Part shown: positions 11,265 to 21,688 of the stretch, piece after piece
How positions within the stretch are numbered: the stretch's first letter is position 1
How the letters are laid out: each line of letters opens with the position of its first letter
Assembly (NCBI GenBank): GCA_039707465.1
Contig: CM077647.1
Location: 174,025,163 to 174,089,162, forward strand
DNA length: 64,000 nt
Source of the DNA: Rhabdophis nuchalis
Taxonomy: Eukaryota; Chordata; Lepidosauria; Squamata; Natricidae
Reading direction: 5' to 3'
The notes under the pieces: generated by a model
Told to the model about the DNA's origin: nothing
Seen by the model: only the letters and a program-made list of their open reading frames with translations
Databases searched by the model: none
Translations under genes and position numbers: made by a program

Positions 11265-11853
11265 ACTATAAATAAAATGTGTGTCACACCCACGCACGCA
11301 CACACACGCACACACACACACACACACACCTCTGTCAGGCATAACTCTGGAACACCTCAAGCAATTTCACCCAAACCTGGAACACAGATGACTTACTCTC
11401 TGTAAAAAAATACTGTGGGAGGTAAGACAAAACTAACACCCTTTAGGGGGCAGTGTTCTGTTACAATACAGCCTGTTGTGCCTCTGAATGGCTTCTAATG
11501 TACTGCCGTAAAATGGCTTCTACTGTACAGTGCAGTGGTGGGCTGCTGCTGGTTTGTGGAATTCAGGCCTGGGTTGCAGAACCAGCAGCAGTTCAATTTA
11601 CACTGAACTGTGAACATGTGCACAGTGTGCATCTGGGGCATATTCACAATGTGTGTGGGTTGCGAACTGGCAGTTACACCCGCAGCAACCTACCCCTGCT
11701 ACAGTGAGTGGAGTTGCCATGGTAATGGCTTGACAGTACTCCACAAGGGGGCTTCCTTTATTCAGGGGAAAAAACTGACATTAGAAATTATGTTTCATCC
11801 AGACATTTCCCTCCCATAAATAAATACCAGGACAATGCCAGGTTATCAGCTAG
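11265..11853 (+). mobile_element. Helitron-like non-autonomous element, second copy
   Basis: The interior matches the copy at 1716-3227: a (CA/TG)n run, then CATAACTCTGGAACACCTCA and GAGTTGCCATGGTAATGG. It ends ATCAGCTAG followed by T. The 5' end is worn. An hAT-like element (11533-11698) is nested inside. It lies in intron 4 of V2R-B. Confidence 0.5.
11533..11698. mobile_element. hAT-like short element nested in the Helitron-like copy
   Basis: Starts CAGTGGTGGGCTGCTG and ends near CTACCCCTG. It is flanked by GTACAGTG (11525-11532) and CTACAGTG (11699-11706), an 8-bp duplication with one mismatch. It is absent from the matching position of the other Helitron-like copy. Confidence 0.55.
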
Positions 11854-12719
11854 TATACAATAAAAAGGTCCTGTCAAAATAGGCATCAAAGGATCATGAG
11901 ATAAATGAAATTTGAGAATTTTCAATTTCAATATTTGAGGAAGTGTAATAAATATTGTTCAGAATACTATTCGATTGGTTTTCAACAACTAAAAGGGTGA
12001 AAATGTCATTTTTAATCTGTTTAATTTTCTAGGGTTGCCTAGAAGGACAGCAATACATTTCCAAGCCAAATGAATCCATATGAGAACGGTCACACAAACT
12101 CTCTGTGAAACCATACCTGGTTAAATGAACTATGCCAAACAATCATCTCTTTATTAATGACTAATTCCTGTCCTTTGAGAGCAACAGGATCTACTTTTCC
12201 AACCTTTCGTCTCTGGAAAGTAGAATTGGGAAAGACAACTATGTTTACGATATCAAATCCACCTTCCATCTTCTTTTGGTCATAAAAAGTCAAGATCTCT
12301 CCAAGAGAATTATTGAATGTCATGCCTTTAAGAAATTGGTGGAGCTATTATATTGGGAATAAAAAGAAAATAGAATGATAAAGAATGGAAAGCTATTACT
12401 CAACTAATTTTATCTTAGTTGTATTCGACATTTCAGGGAGAAACTCTGAAAATGTTAAAAGTCTATTTCTCCAACCTCTTGAGACCCTCTTTCTTCCCCT
12501 CTGCATATGCAAGTAAAAAAAAGATGAGATATTTCAGCATGAGTGGTCAAATACCAGATAAACGGGATTCTAGTGTCCCACATCTTCTTCCCTCCTTCTT
12601 TTCAATGTAGTCTAAGAAGTGGTACATGAACAAGTGGAAAAAACCTGTTTCCAAAATCAGGTTCCCTATCACCTTTTCTAAGAAAGTCTCACCTGTCTGA
12701 TTTGCTTCTGACTTCCAAC

Positions 12720-13175
12720 CAGTGGTGGGATTCAGCCAGTTCGCACATATTCGGGAGAGCCGGTTGCTAACTTTCTAAGTAGTTCGGAGAACCGGTTGTT
12801 GGAAGAAATCTCATTTTGTGGTTTTTTTTCACTTTACAGGGCTAATCCAGGAAGGAAGGAAGGAAGGAAGGAAGGAAGGAAGGAAGGAAGGAAGGAAGGA
12901 AGGAAGGAAGGAAGGAAGGAAGGAAGGAAGGAAGGAAGGAAGGAAGGAAGAAAACATTCTGGAGTTGTTTCTAGTCTAATTTTTATTGCCCTGCTTTCAG
13001 AAACTGCCTCTCTGGTTAACCCTTATTACATTGTAACAGCTAGGGTGAAGCGCTCATTGATGTGAATGACATTGAGTTGGCCATGCCCGCCCAGTCACAT
13101 GACCACCAAGCCATGCCTACCCATCTGATCATTAGGGTGGAGAAGCGGTTGTTTATTATTTGAATTCCACCACTG
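12720..13175. mobile_element. hAT-like element with perfect 8-bp TSD, containing a GGAA microsatellite
   Basis: The termini CAGTGGTGGGATTCA and TGAATTCCACCACTG form a 15-bp inverted repeat with one mismatch. Perfect CTTCCAAC duplications flank it (12712-12719 and 13176-13183). It contains a (GGAA)n tract at about 12850-12950. The matching intron of V2R-D (about 37690) has the uninterrupted empty site, so the insertion came after the B/D duplication. Confidence 0.85.
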
Positions 13176-13507
13176 CTTCCAACACATTTTTTTAATTTTC
13201 ATTTAAATTTTCACAGACATAAGGCTCCTGTGGATGCAGTAAGGATGGAAGGATAGCTATTTGAGTTAAATAGGATTCATGTATTATTTTCAGTAACAGG
13301 TGAAATGTCTAAAAACTATGGGAATTGAAAAACTAGGACCTGGATCTTAGTTAAAAGCTGAAGATGTTCAAGAAGGAAAATGGAAAACATTGATGGAAAT
13401 AAAGTCATAAAGACTAGGCATTTTTTAATAAAGACAAGATATTCTATTCTGCTTTGATAGTTGCTTCTACCCTAATTAATTGATACAACATAACTTTGTA
13501 TTTACAG

Positions 13508-13818
13508 TAAGGTAAAGGAGAAGTCATTCTCAACTCTAAGGGGCAGTGCTCATCTCCATTTCAAAGCTGTCTAAAGATGTCTCTGTGGTCATGTGGCTGG
13601 TATGACTAAATGCCGAAGGAGCAGGGAACGCTGTTACCTTCCCACCAAAGTAGTCCCTATTTTTCTACTTGCCTTTTTACATGCTTTCGACTGCTAGGTT
13701 GGCAGAAGCTGGGACAAGTAACAGGAGCTCAATCCACTATGCAGCGCTAGGGATTCGAACCGCCAAACTGCCGACCTTTCTGATCAACAAGATTAGTGTT
13801 ATAGCCACTGAGCCACTG
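13508..13818 (-). mobile_element. Sauria-type SINE (tRNA-derived)
   Basis: Read on the minus strand, a tRNA-like head with a B box (GGTTCGAATCC, about 13750-13760) is followed by the Sauria SINE body, with GAGCTCCTGTTACTTGTCCC and ACCTTCCCACC blocks in either sense, and a Bov-B-like end. It lies in V2R-B intron 3. It is not a functional tRNA gene. Confidence 0.75.
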
Positions 13819-14887
13819 CTTGTCTCATTTACAGTACCGTTACAGTATTTTTGCTCAAACAAATTACCTTCCATGGTTTTGCATCCTCATAGTGTAATAA
13901 TTTAGGCTTCATCAAATGCTTGTGATTAGATTGAGGTAAGAAGGCATGTAAAGCTTGAGCCAATACATAGACAGCATTATAGATACCATAGCTGTGCCCA
14001 GTCAACTGCACCTCAAAAAGAGACCCAGGAATGTCCTCCAGCTTTTCCTCTCCTGTACAAATGTCATCATCCATTAGAGTCAAATGAGAAGATGGCAAGG
14101 AACAATCAAACACTTGTTCCCAGAAAAGTGGGGAAAAACCATCTTCTTGAATCCAAGGAGGTTTTATGGACTTCAGGAATTCATTGTACCCTGAAATTTG
14201 CTTTGAGTGAATTGTAAAGAAAATGGCACCATCAAAGAATTGTCGGTCCCATTTTCTTTGTATACTTGTTAGTAAATAATCAACCTGGGCAGTCATGATC
14301 CACACCTTTCCCAAGGAACTCTGCTTGCATCCAGGGCAAACTAAAAATATGATACTAGTTACACATGCAATGGTCAAAGAGTCTCCAGAGACAATGAAGG
14401 TATTGATCTTCTCATCAGCCATGCTGCTATAAATATTTGTTGATTTATCAATCATTTCCTGAACATTATCCCAGTGGGTTAAATATGGAATTCTTTGAAT
14501 GGAAGCAGAGCAGATTCCATGTTGGGGAAAGAGGGACTCCATGATCTGCAGGAAACATTCTCCATTCCAATTATCAGTAGTTAAAATCCCAATCCAGGTC
14601 CACCCAAAATGTTGAAGCAGCTGGATAATCCCAATATACTGAGAAGATTCATTGGGGACAATGGAGTAAAAAGAAGACATCTCTCCATTATATCTATCCA
14701 GAGGGGTAAATGATCCATAAGTGAGCTAAAACAAAGAACACATTCTGTAGAGCAAATTTGCCTTCATTTTTCTATTCATGCAATCAATCATTTGTAAGGT
14801 TATTCAACTAAATGATTATACTTAATCATTATTTTCTAGAAGGGAGGAAACGAATAACACTTTTATATCTATTCTTCAGGTGCCTCC

Positions 14888-15179
14888 CTGTGGTATCTTG
14901 TATAAACCTACAATGTCTGCCATATATGATGATGTTTCAGAGGTGAGTCCCCCAATAATGGCCATAAGGTTTTTCGTAGTATCACACTTGTAGTTGGGGA
15001 CAAATTGCTGGGATTTGAAGAGCAGATCTAGGGTTGTCCGATAGGTCATCATTGGGTGATAATAGTTGTCATGAATATGGAAGCCAAGAGTGACATTAGA
15101 CAGGATTTCTGGATTCTCATTGATCTCCTTCACAGCAAAGGCCAAGGAAAGGACATGCTGGTAGAATTTTGTTAGTACC
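14888..15179 (-). pseudogene. V2R-B exon 2 with mutated splice donor
   Basis: The 292-bp exon is open and aligns along its length with V2R-D exon 2. Its 3' border reads CCACAG followed by GGAGGCACC, where V2R-D has CCACAG followed by GTAAGCACT. The obligatory GT has become GG, and reading on meets a TGA four codons later. Confidence 0.88.
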
Positions 15180-15282
15180 CTGTAAATAAAATTATTTCAC
15201 TCTTTCAGAAGTTAAATTTAGAGAAAATTTTATGTCTATGCAATGATAATTGCTATAACTGAATTAAATGTATCAATAACCT

Positions 15283-15778
15283 CCCCCTCTGTTCTGCAGA
15301 GGAATTACTGAGTCTGTCATCTGCACCTCTATAACTGTCTGGTTTGGCTCTGCAACCAAACAAGACAGACACAGAGTTCAACGGATAATTAGAACTGCAG
15401 AAAAAACAATGGCTACCTATCTGCCTTCCGTTGAAGACCTTTATACTTCATGAGTCAAAAAGAGGACGGTGAAAATAACTACAGACCACCCACATCCTGG
15501 ACATAAATTGTTTCACCTTCTACTCTCAAAATGAAACTATAGGGCACTGCACTGCACTGTATTCTATTTTATTTTTCTTATGTACACTGAGAAATTTGCA
15601 CCAAAGACAAATTCCTTTTGTTTCCAATCACACTTGGCCAATAAAGAATTCTTCCATCCATCCATCTATCCATCTATCCATCCATCCATCCATCCATCCA
15701 TCCATCCATCCATCCATCCATCTATCTATCTATCTATTTTCCTATCTATCTTCCTATCTACCTATCTATCTCCCTCCA
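15283..15778 (+). mobile_element. Rex1-like LINE 3' fragment ending in a CATC microsatellite
   Basis: The degenerate translation reads like the C-terminal tail of a Rex1-type reverse transcriptase (HPGHKLFHLLL region near 15490-15530). The 3' UTR GGCCAATAAAGAATTC follows. The tail has turned into (ATCC)n and (ATCT)n at 15651-15778. It lies in V2R-B intron 1. Confidence 0.6.
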
Positions 15779-16353
15779 TGATTAAGCTAGGGCAATTCCA
15801 TCTCAATTGAGAACACTGCCAGAATGTAATATTGCCAAAAAGAAAAATGCCCTACTATTTCAAAAAAATAAAAATTTCTCTTCATTCTTTTGTTCTCAAC
15901 TTACAATAAAGTTGCATAATGAAATCATGAATTGCACGTTTCTTGTTGTTTTGACATTATATAGCAGCCCATGATATTTCTCGCTAGCATGCTGATGCTA
16001 CCATAAATTGAGTCGCCTGGTCTAAATTTGCACCCCTGGCATTCAGAATTTACATCGATTAAAAGCTGTGTTGAATTCCAGCTTTGGGGGGGGGGGACCC
16101 ATGCTTCGTGATGCAAAGAAAACAAATCCACCTTTCCCTCTTTCCCTGAAAGCATTAAACTTTCCTAACTGCTACAGAGGAGCAAGATAAGAAAATACTC
16201 TTCCATACTCTGGAAATTCAAAAAGCTCTTGAGCAGGATGCTTCTGAAATGAAACTTCATGAAAATGATAATTTATCATGGAAACCATCCCACCGAGAAC
16301 AATCTCTCCTTCCTGGTACCACTCATACCGAGTAGGTATTGAATCTCCCACAT

Positions 16354-16424
16354 GCTATGCTGGCTGGGGAACTCTGGGAGTTGAAGTCCACCAGTCTTAA
16401 AAGAGCCGACTTTGCAGACCCCTG
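16354..16424 (-). mobile_element. hAT-family fragment inserted in V2R-B exon 1
   Basis: On the minus strand the piece begins CAGGGGTCTGCAAAG and carries GTGGACTTCAACTCCCAG, one arm of a common squamate palindromic hAT-like repeat. Coding sequence homologous to V2R-D exon 1 resumes on both sides: before it the signal peptide ending VNSLA, after it VGDSIPTRYEWYQEG in a shifted frame. A TAGCA motif occurs at both borders. Confidence 0.8.
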
Positions 16425-16481
16425 TGCTAGACTATTCACTCTGCCTATTGGGGTTACAAAAAGAAGAAGGAAAAGAAACAT

Positions 16482-17260
16482 CTGGGCAAGAGAAAATTTT
16501 CTGAAATATGCATGAGTCTGATTTCACTTTAATCAGACTTCTGCACTAGCAAATGTTAGCCAGGCTAAATACACCACTTAAGAGCTTTTCTATTACTCCT
16601 TACGTATAACAATTGTATAGATCTATCCATGTCCTTTATTCAGATGGCCAAAATTCATGCTCAAATGATGGCACCCTGGTACTATGGCAAATCACAGTTT
16701 GAAATAAAAATAATTGTAGACAATTGTTACTCTTATTTGCAACTCTCTATGGGACAAAACCTTTAGATGTTTTTTCCCCCTTCTCACTCATAGATTTGAT
16801 GTTTCTGCTTCGGATGTTTACATCTTAGACCGAGTGAACAAATTACAGTCAATAGAATAATTCTAGTGGCGAGATCATTCATTTTGCTCTGCATGTCATC
16901 TATGATTGAGAGAAATGATATCATCGATAGTGAAGTAGCAGTAAAGATTACATGTGATTTGATCATTGTTCAGGCACTGCAGCTTCTCCCAGATTCACTT
17001 TTCTCCTTTTGGGAGTTCACCCAGTGTCAACTTTGCAAACAGATTGCAATTTGGCTTTTAAAATACTCCCGTTAGAAGCACACAAACTTATTTACAAATA
17101 TTATGTCTACAGTAAACTACGTACTTCAATGCAATTGTTTCCCAGTATTTCCTATAGTGAACAAACATATTTTTAACGTAGAATTTTGAAGGAAAAGAGT
17201 ATTGTTGATAGAGGTATGCTCTGTGTATATGTATACATGTGGGTATTGTATGTGTGCACA
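16482..17260. other. Upstream region of V2R-B
   Basis: No gene seen. The stretch at about 16790-16950 aligns with 41460-41620, the corresponding position upstream of V2R-D. It shares motifs such as AATTACAGTC and TTTTGCTCTG. This extends the B/D duplication about 450 bases beyond exon 1 and probably includes the old promoter. Confidence 0.5.
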
Positions 17261-17263
17261 CAC

Positions 17264-17668
<405 letters not shown>

Positions 17669-17677
17669 CATACATAC

Positions 17678-18023
17678 CAGTGGTGAGATTATTTTTTTTA
17701 CTACTGGTTCTGTGGGTGTGGCTTTGTGGGCACGGCATGGCTTTGTGGGTGCGGCTTTGTGGGCATGGCAGGGGAAGGATACTGCAAAATCTCCATTCCC
17801 TCTCCACTACTGGGGGAAGGTTACTGCAAAATTTCCATTACCTCCCCACCCCACTAACCTGCTTTCCATCTCCGTTCTCCTGCTCAGGGCAACAAAAGAA
17901 GATCAGATGGGAGGTTGGGAAGCAGCAGGAGCGGGGCCAGTCTATTTGCCAGTTCTCTGAACTACTCAAAATTTCTGCTACTGGTTCTCCAGAACCTGTC
18001 ACAACTGGCTGAATACCACCTAT
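17678..18023. mobile_element. hAT-like short element
   Basis: It begins CAGTGGTGAGATTA and ends TGAATACCACCTATA, with an interior like the 1251-1526 copy (GGTTCTGTGGGTGTGGCTTT). A further related fragment follows at 18057-18240. The flanking duplication is not clear. Confidence 0.6.
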
Positions 18024-18240
18024 ACAGACATACACACACACACACCAGGTGTGGAACAGTGGTGGATTTCTAATTTTGTTTCCTACCAGTTTACATGTAT
18101 GTGCGTGCATGCACGCTGGCACGCATGACACTTTTGCGCATGAGCAGAATCATCTGGGCGAAGCCTTCTGCCGCCACTACTACCAGTTCACCCAATCTAG
18201 GCCGAACCGTCAGCAACCCAACTCTGGCGTGGGAATATTC

Positions 18241-19037
18241 TTTGAATCTTTATCAGAGAATCATTGTAGGCTTTTAAAATAATGAGTATATAAACTAATA
18301 AGCAAACCCACTTCATCAGGAAGAGGGTGAAGGAAGCCACAGCAATAACAAAAATAAATTAAGAGACAAAGGATGAGGGCAGGGAATAATGATATTCTAA
18401 TATCTCAGCTATCATTATGAAACTAAACCTATATAGCAATGATGGACTGGCTGCTAAAATAAAGCAAGATCATGGCACACACTTGAAAGTAAATCAGGAA
18501 GACTGTAATTGGGGGGGGGGCAATTCTGAGAAGAACAAAGAATGCTTATCAACATGAAATATGCACGTGTAAAGCTTGTAGCAATTATGGGTAGCTAGAA
18601 AGCTGATAAAAGGTAACAAGAATTAGACAACTTGCAGACCTCAGCTAAAAGTTAGAGATGGAGATGGCCTGCAGCAAATGAAATGTGTATTAGATAATTC
18701 CTGGGGCATTCATTAGCTAAGACCTAGGAATGGGACAGCTATAGACCAATAGAACAAATTGTAGAATTATTACTAAAATGTTTATTTCTTGTTATCTCAC
18801 CGTGTCCCACCTTCTCCTTTAGTGAAAATGTATTATTATTATTATTTTATTATTTTTCAAATTTATAAGTTTGTATAAAACTCACTTAATCCTTTGTTCT
18901 TGGTTCTTGGCCTTTTGACCAGGAACCCTTTTCCTTGGAGTACTCCAATAAAAAGCAATCAGAAAACCTGCACCTCATGTCTGGCATCCATCGTTGGCTT
19001 CGGTACCAGGTTCAGACCCAAAATGGGGACAACAGCA
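18241..19037. other. Intergenic stretch, no recognised element
   Basis: AT-rich sequence between the divergent V2R-B and V2R-C. No splice-flanked exon, ORF with family resemblance or repeat end was recognised. Confidence 0.5.
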
Positions 19038-19326
19038 ACTCAAATTATTGTGTGTGCAAGCTTAATTGGCCAAAACATTGCATCCTAGGACAACATCTTT
19101 TCCAGGCAATGTACTTGACATGAGCTAACTTACAAAATGTGTCCAAAATTTGAGACCCAGGATTTTTGTGGAATTGAAAGTTGGCAAATTGTACAAAACA
19201 TTTTCTGACATAAGGCAAAATTCATGAAGCACTACTATACTACCATATTTTTTTGATTATAAGATGCACCTCCCCCCCCAATGCAATGTTTTGGCCAATT
19301 AAGCTTGCACACACAATAATTTGAGT
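19038..19326. repeat. Perfect 46-bp inverted repeat with 197-bp spacer
   Basis: Bases 19038-19083 and 19281-19326 are exact reverse complements over 46 bp, with the core TGCAAGCTTAATTGGCC in one arm. The right arm lies inside the first 90 bases of the MITE beginning at 19243, where relatives of that family have no such sequence. It looks like a templated inverted copy of nearby DNA. Confidence 0.9.
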
Positions 19327-20972
19327 GAAAATTTGGATGCATCTTATACACTGAATGTAGCCCCACTCACCCAGCGGCTCCCACCCTTTGGCCTCTGCCT
19401 CCCAGGAATTTACCTCTTTGCAGCAAATGGGGCTTGCAGAGGTTTCAATAAACTAGCAATGCCTGCAGCCTGTAACATCTGATGATTGGGAGAAATTGAA
19501 AGTGAAACTTGCTGTTCAGTCCATGTGGCAAATTGCTGGGAAGCAAAAAAAAATTTCTTGTACTATTCGGGCTGTTTGCTGCAAGGAGGTAAGTCAACTA
19601 TAAATGCCTATAGAATGTTCAAATTATTAGACTTATTTTTAAAGTCTGCTTTCTTATTATTCTAGACAACTTAATAGTTAGTTAGTTATAGTTTATTAAA
19701 TTTGTATATCGCCCTTCTCCCTTGCGGGACTCAGGGCGGTGAACAGGCATCAATAAAACAACAAAGAACATCAATATATAAAATACTTTAAAATGGCAAT
19801 TAAATTGGGGGCCTGTTCTAAAATCTAAATAAAACTGCTAAATAAAATCAATTAAAATTAAAATCGATTAAAAACTACGCCAGGCCGGCCGCACGGAATA
19901 AATGCGCTTTCAAGGCCCGACTGAAGAGGCATAGGTCAGTGGTCGTATGTAGGTCGGGGGGTAGGTCATTCCAGAGGGCAGGGGCTGCCACAGAGAAAGC
20001 TCTCCCCCTGGGGGTCGCCAGCCAACATTGTTTGGCCGACGGCACCATGAGGAGGCCCTCTCTGTGGGAGCGAACTGGTTGGTGGAAGGCATTTGGTAGC
20101 AGGAGGCAGTCTTGCAAGTAGCCAGGTCCCATGCCATGGAGAGCTTTAAAGGTGGTTACTAGCACCTTGAAGCACACCCGGAAAGCCACAGGCAGCCAGT
20201 GCAGCTCGCGCAGGAGAGGTGTCACGTGGGAGCATCTTGAGGCTCCCAGAATCCCCCATGCAGCCGCATTCTGCACTAACTGGAGCCTCCAGGTACACCT
20301 CAAGGGCAGCCCCATGTAGAGAGCATTGCAACAGTCCAGGCAGGAGATGACGAGGGCTTGAGTGACCGTGCGCAGAGTGTTGCGATCCAGAAAGGGGCGC
20401 AACTGGCGAATCAGGCAAACCTGATAAAAAGCCCCCCTGGCCACGGCTGTCATATGATCGTCTAATGACAGCCGAGAGTCCAGGAGTATACCCAAGTTGC
20501 GAGCCCTCTCCGTGAGGGCCAATGATTCGCCCCCCCAATGGCCAGAGATGGCACCAACTGGCTGTATCGCGATGCTGGAAGCCATAGCCACTTGGTCTTG
20601 GACGGGTTGAGTCGAAGCCTGTTTCTCCCCATCCAGACTCACACGGCCTCCAGACACCGGGACATCACTAAAATGAAGAAGCTTTTTAAAATAAATGCTT
20701 GATCTGAAGAGGCCCAGTGCTATTGTTTTAAAAAGTGCTATTCTTTTAAATAGCAGAGAATAATTCTACTTCCAGAAAGCACATCAATTTTAACAGCATC
20801 TGTACAAGTATAGTCTGGAATATAACACTACAAACAGTGTATATTGTCTGCATTGTTTCTTGCAAGGAGGCAAATTGCTGGGAGGCAGAGGCAGATATTT
20901 TTCCCTTGTTTTCCTCCCCAAAATCTAGCTGTGTCTTATACTTCGGAGCATCTTATACTCCGAAAAATATGG
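19243..20972. mobile_element. TA-flanked MITE split by an L2-like LINE
   Basis: Inverted ends CCATATTTTT...TATAAGATGC are found at 19243 and 20972 (about 25 bp with a few mismatches), and TA lies outside both. The interior carries a minus-strand L2-like fragment (19680-20670). Confidence 0.6.
19680..20670 (-). mobile_element. L2-like LINE fragment
   Basis: The minus-strand frame ending at 19875 encodes the C-terminal part of an L2-like ORF2 with [14 protein letters not shown] and [11 protein letters not shown]. The 3' UTR ends at about 19690 with CCGCCCTGAGTCCC in minus sense. The RT active site is missing, so the copy is inactive. Confidence 0.8.
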
Positions 20973-20974
20973 TA

Positions 20975-21688
20975 TTCAACATGTGTAATTTTCAAAACAT
21001 GCAAATCTCTGACTATCTCTTTAAATTTTCAAGAAGTTTCCCAGTGAAGGAATTCATTGGAAGCTCTTTTATTGTTGATGCCATTGAGAAATCAGATAAG
21101 GAAATATCCCTGAAAGAATATCCCATCAGGTTATGACTGTATTTTATATGCTGAATTAAAATAATTAAATCCAATATTTCATATTTCCTTCTGTGTCCAA
21201 GTGTGTGTGCATATTATTGTAAAAATCACCATCTGATTTTTAAAATTATTTTTATTTCAGAAAGAGAGGAAATACTTTGTCAAATTGACAATTAGCAAAT
21301 AGTGTTGTTGTTGTTTTTAAGGCCAGCTAGGGGAGAATATATTAATAGGTAATTAAGACTTCCTGGGATTGATCCAAACTACTGTCTTGTGTTTGTTTAT
21401 TTGCTCAAGGCTCCAGAGATTTTCTGGAAAGGAGTGAAAAGTAGAAAGCAAATTTGAAAGAGGTTATAAACTAATCCCAGTTCTGTGGAGAGCTTGGGGT
21501 GGAGGGAAGAGTCCACCAGGACTATTGGGTTCATTTCCTGAAGCATCTGTTCTTCCTTTGATCAGAGCAATTTCAAATCTGAGTTGCAGAAATCACAGTC
21601 GTTATTCAAGCACTTGTCTGTATCTCCATCAAAATGAAAAGTTTAGATTGATGCTTTGGTCTTCTGACGTGTGTTGGGAAGATCCAGC
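20975..21688 (+). other. Upstream region of V2R-C
   Basis: No gene or repeat end recognised. This should include the V2R-C promoter, but no convincing TATA box or start site could be placed. Confidence 0.4.

Larger units (their letters stand above)
11072..16481 (-). pseudogene. V2R-B: vomeronasal type-2 receptor pseudogene, exons 1-5
   Basis: Exons on the minus strand are: exon 1 16481-16209, exon 2 15179-14888, exon 3 14725-13868 (286 codons), exon 4 12344-12117 and exon 5 11198-11072. Exons 3-5 are open with normal AG/GT ends and phases. Three lesions make it a pseudogene. Exon 1 carries a roughly 70-bp transposon piece that shifts the frame. The exon 2 donor reads GG where the paralogue V2R-D has GT. 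No seven-helix exon 6 is found between 7607 and 11071, where an L2-like LINE and tandem repeats lie instead. The closest relative here is V2R-D, which aligns in exons, introns and upstream DNA. It would have encoded the ligand-binding and cysteine-rich parts only. Confidence 0.9.

Noticed and set aside
12419..12610. Short frame in V2R-B intron 3
   Set aside because: Aligns with noncoding intron of V2R-D and has no V2R motif.
13740..13770. tRNA-like B boxes (also near 36820, 37880, 40405 and 35418)
   Set aside because: They are heads of tRNA-derived SINEs with SINE bodies attached, not tRNA genes.
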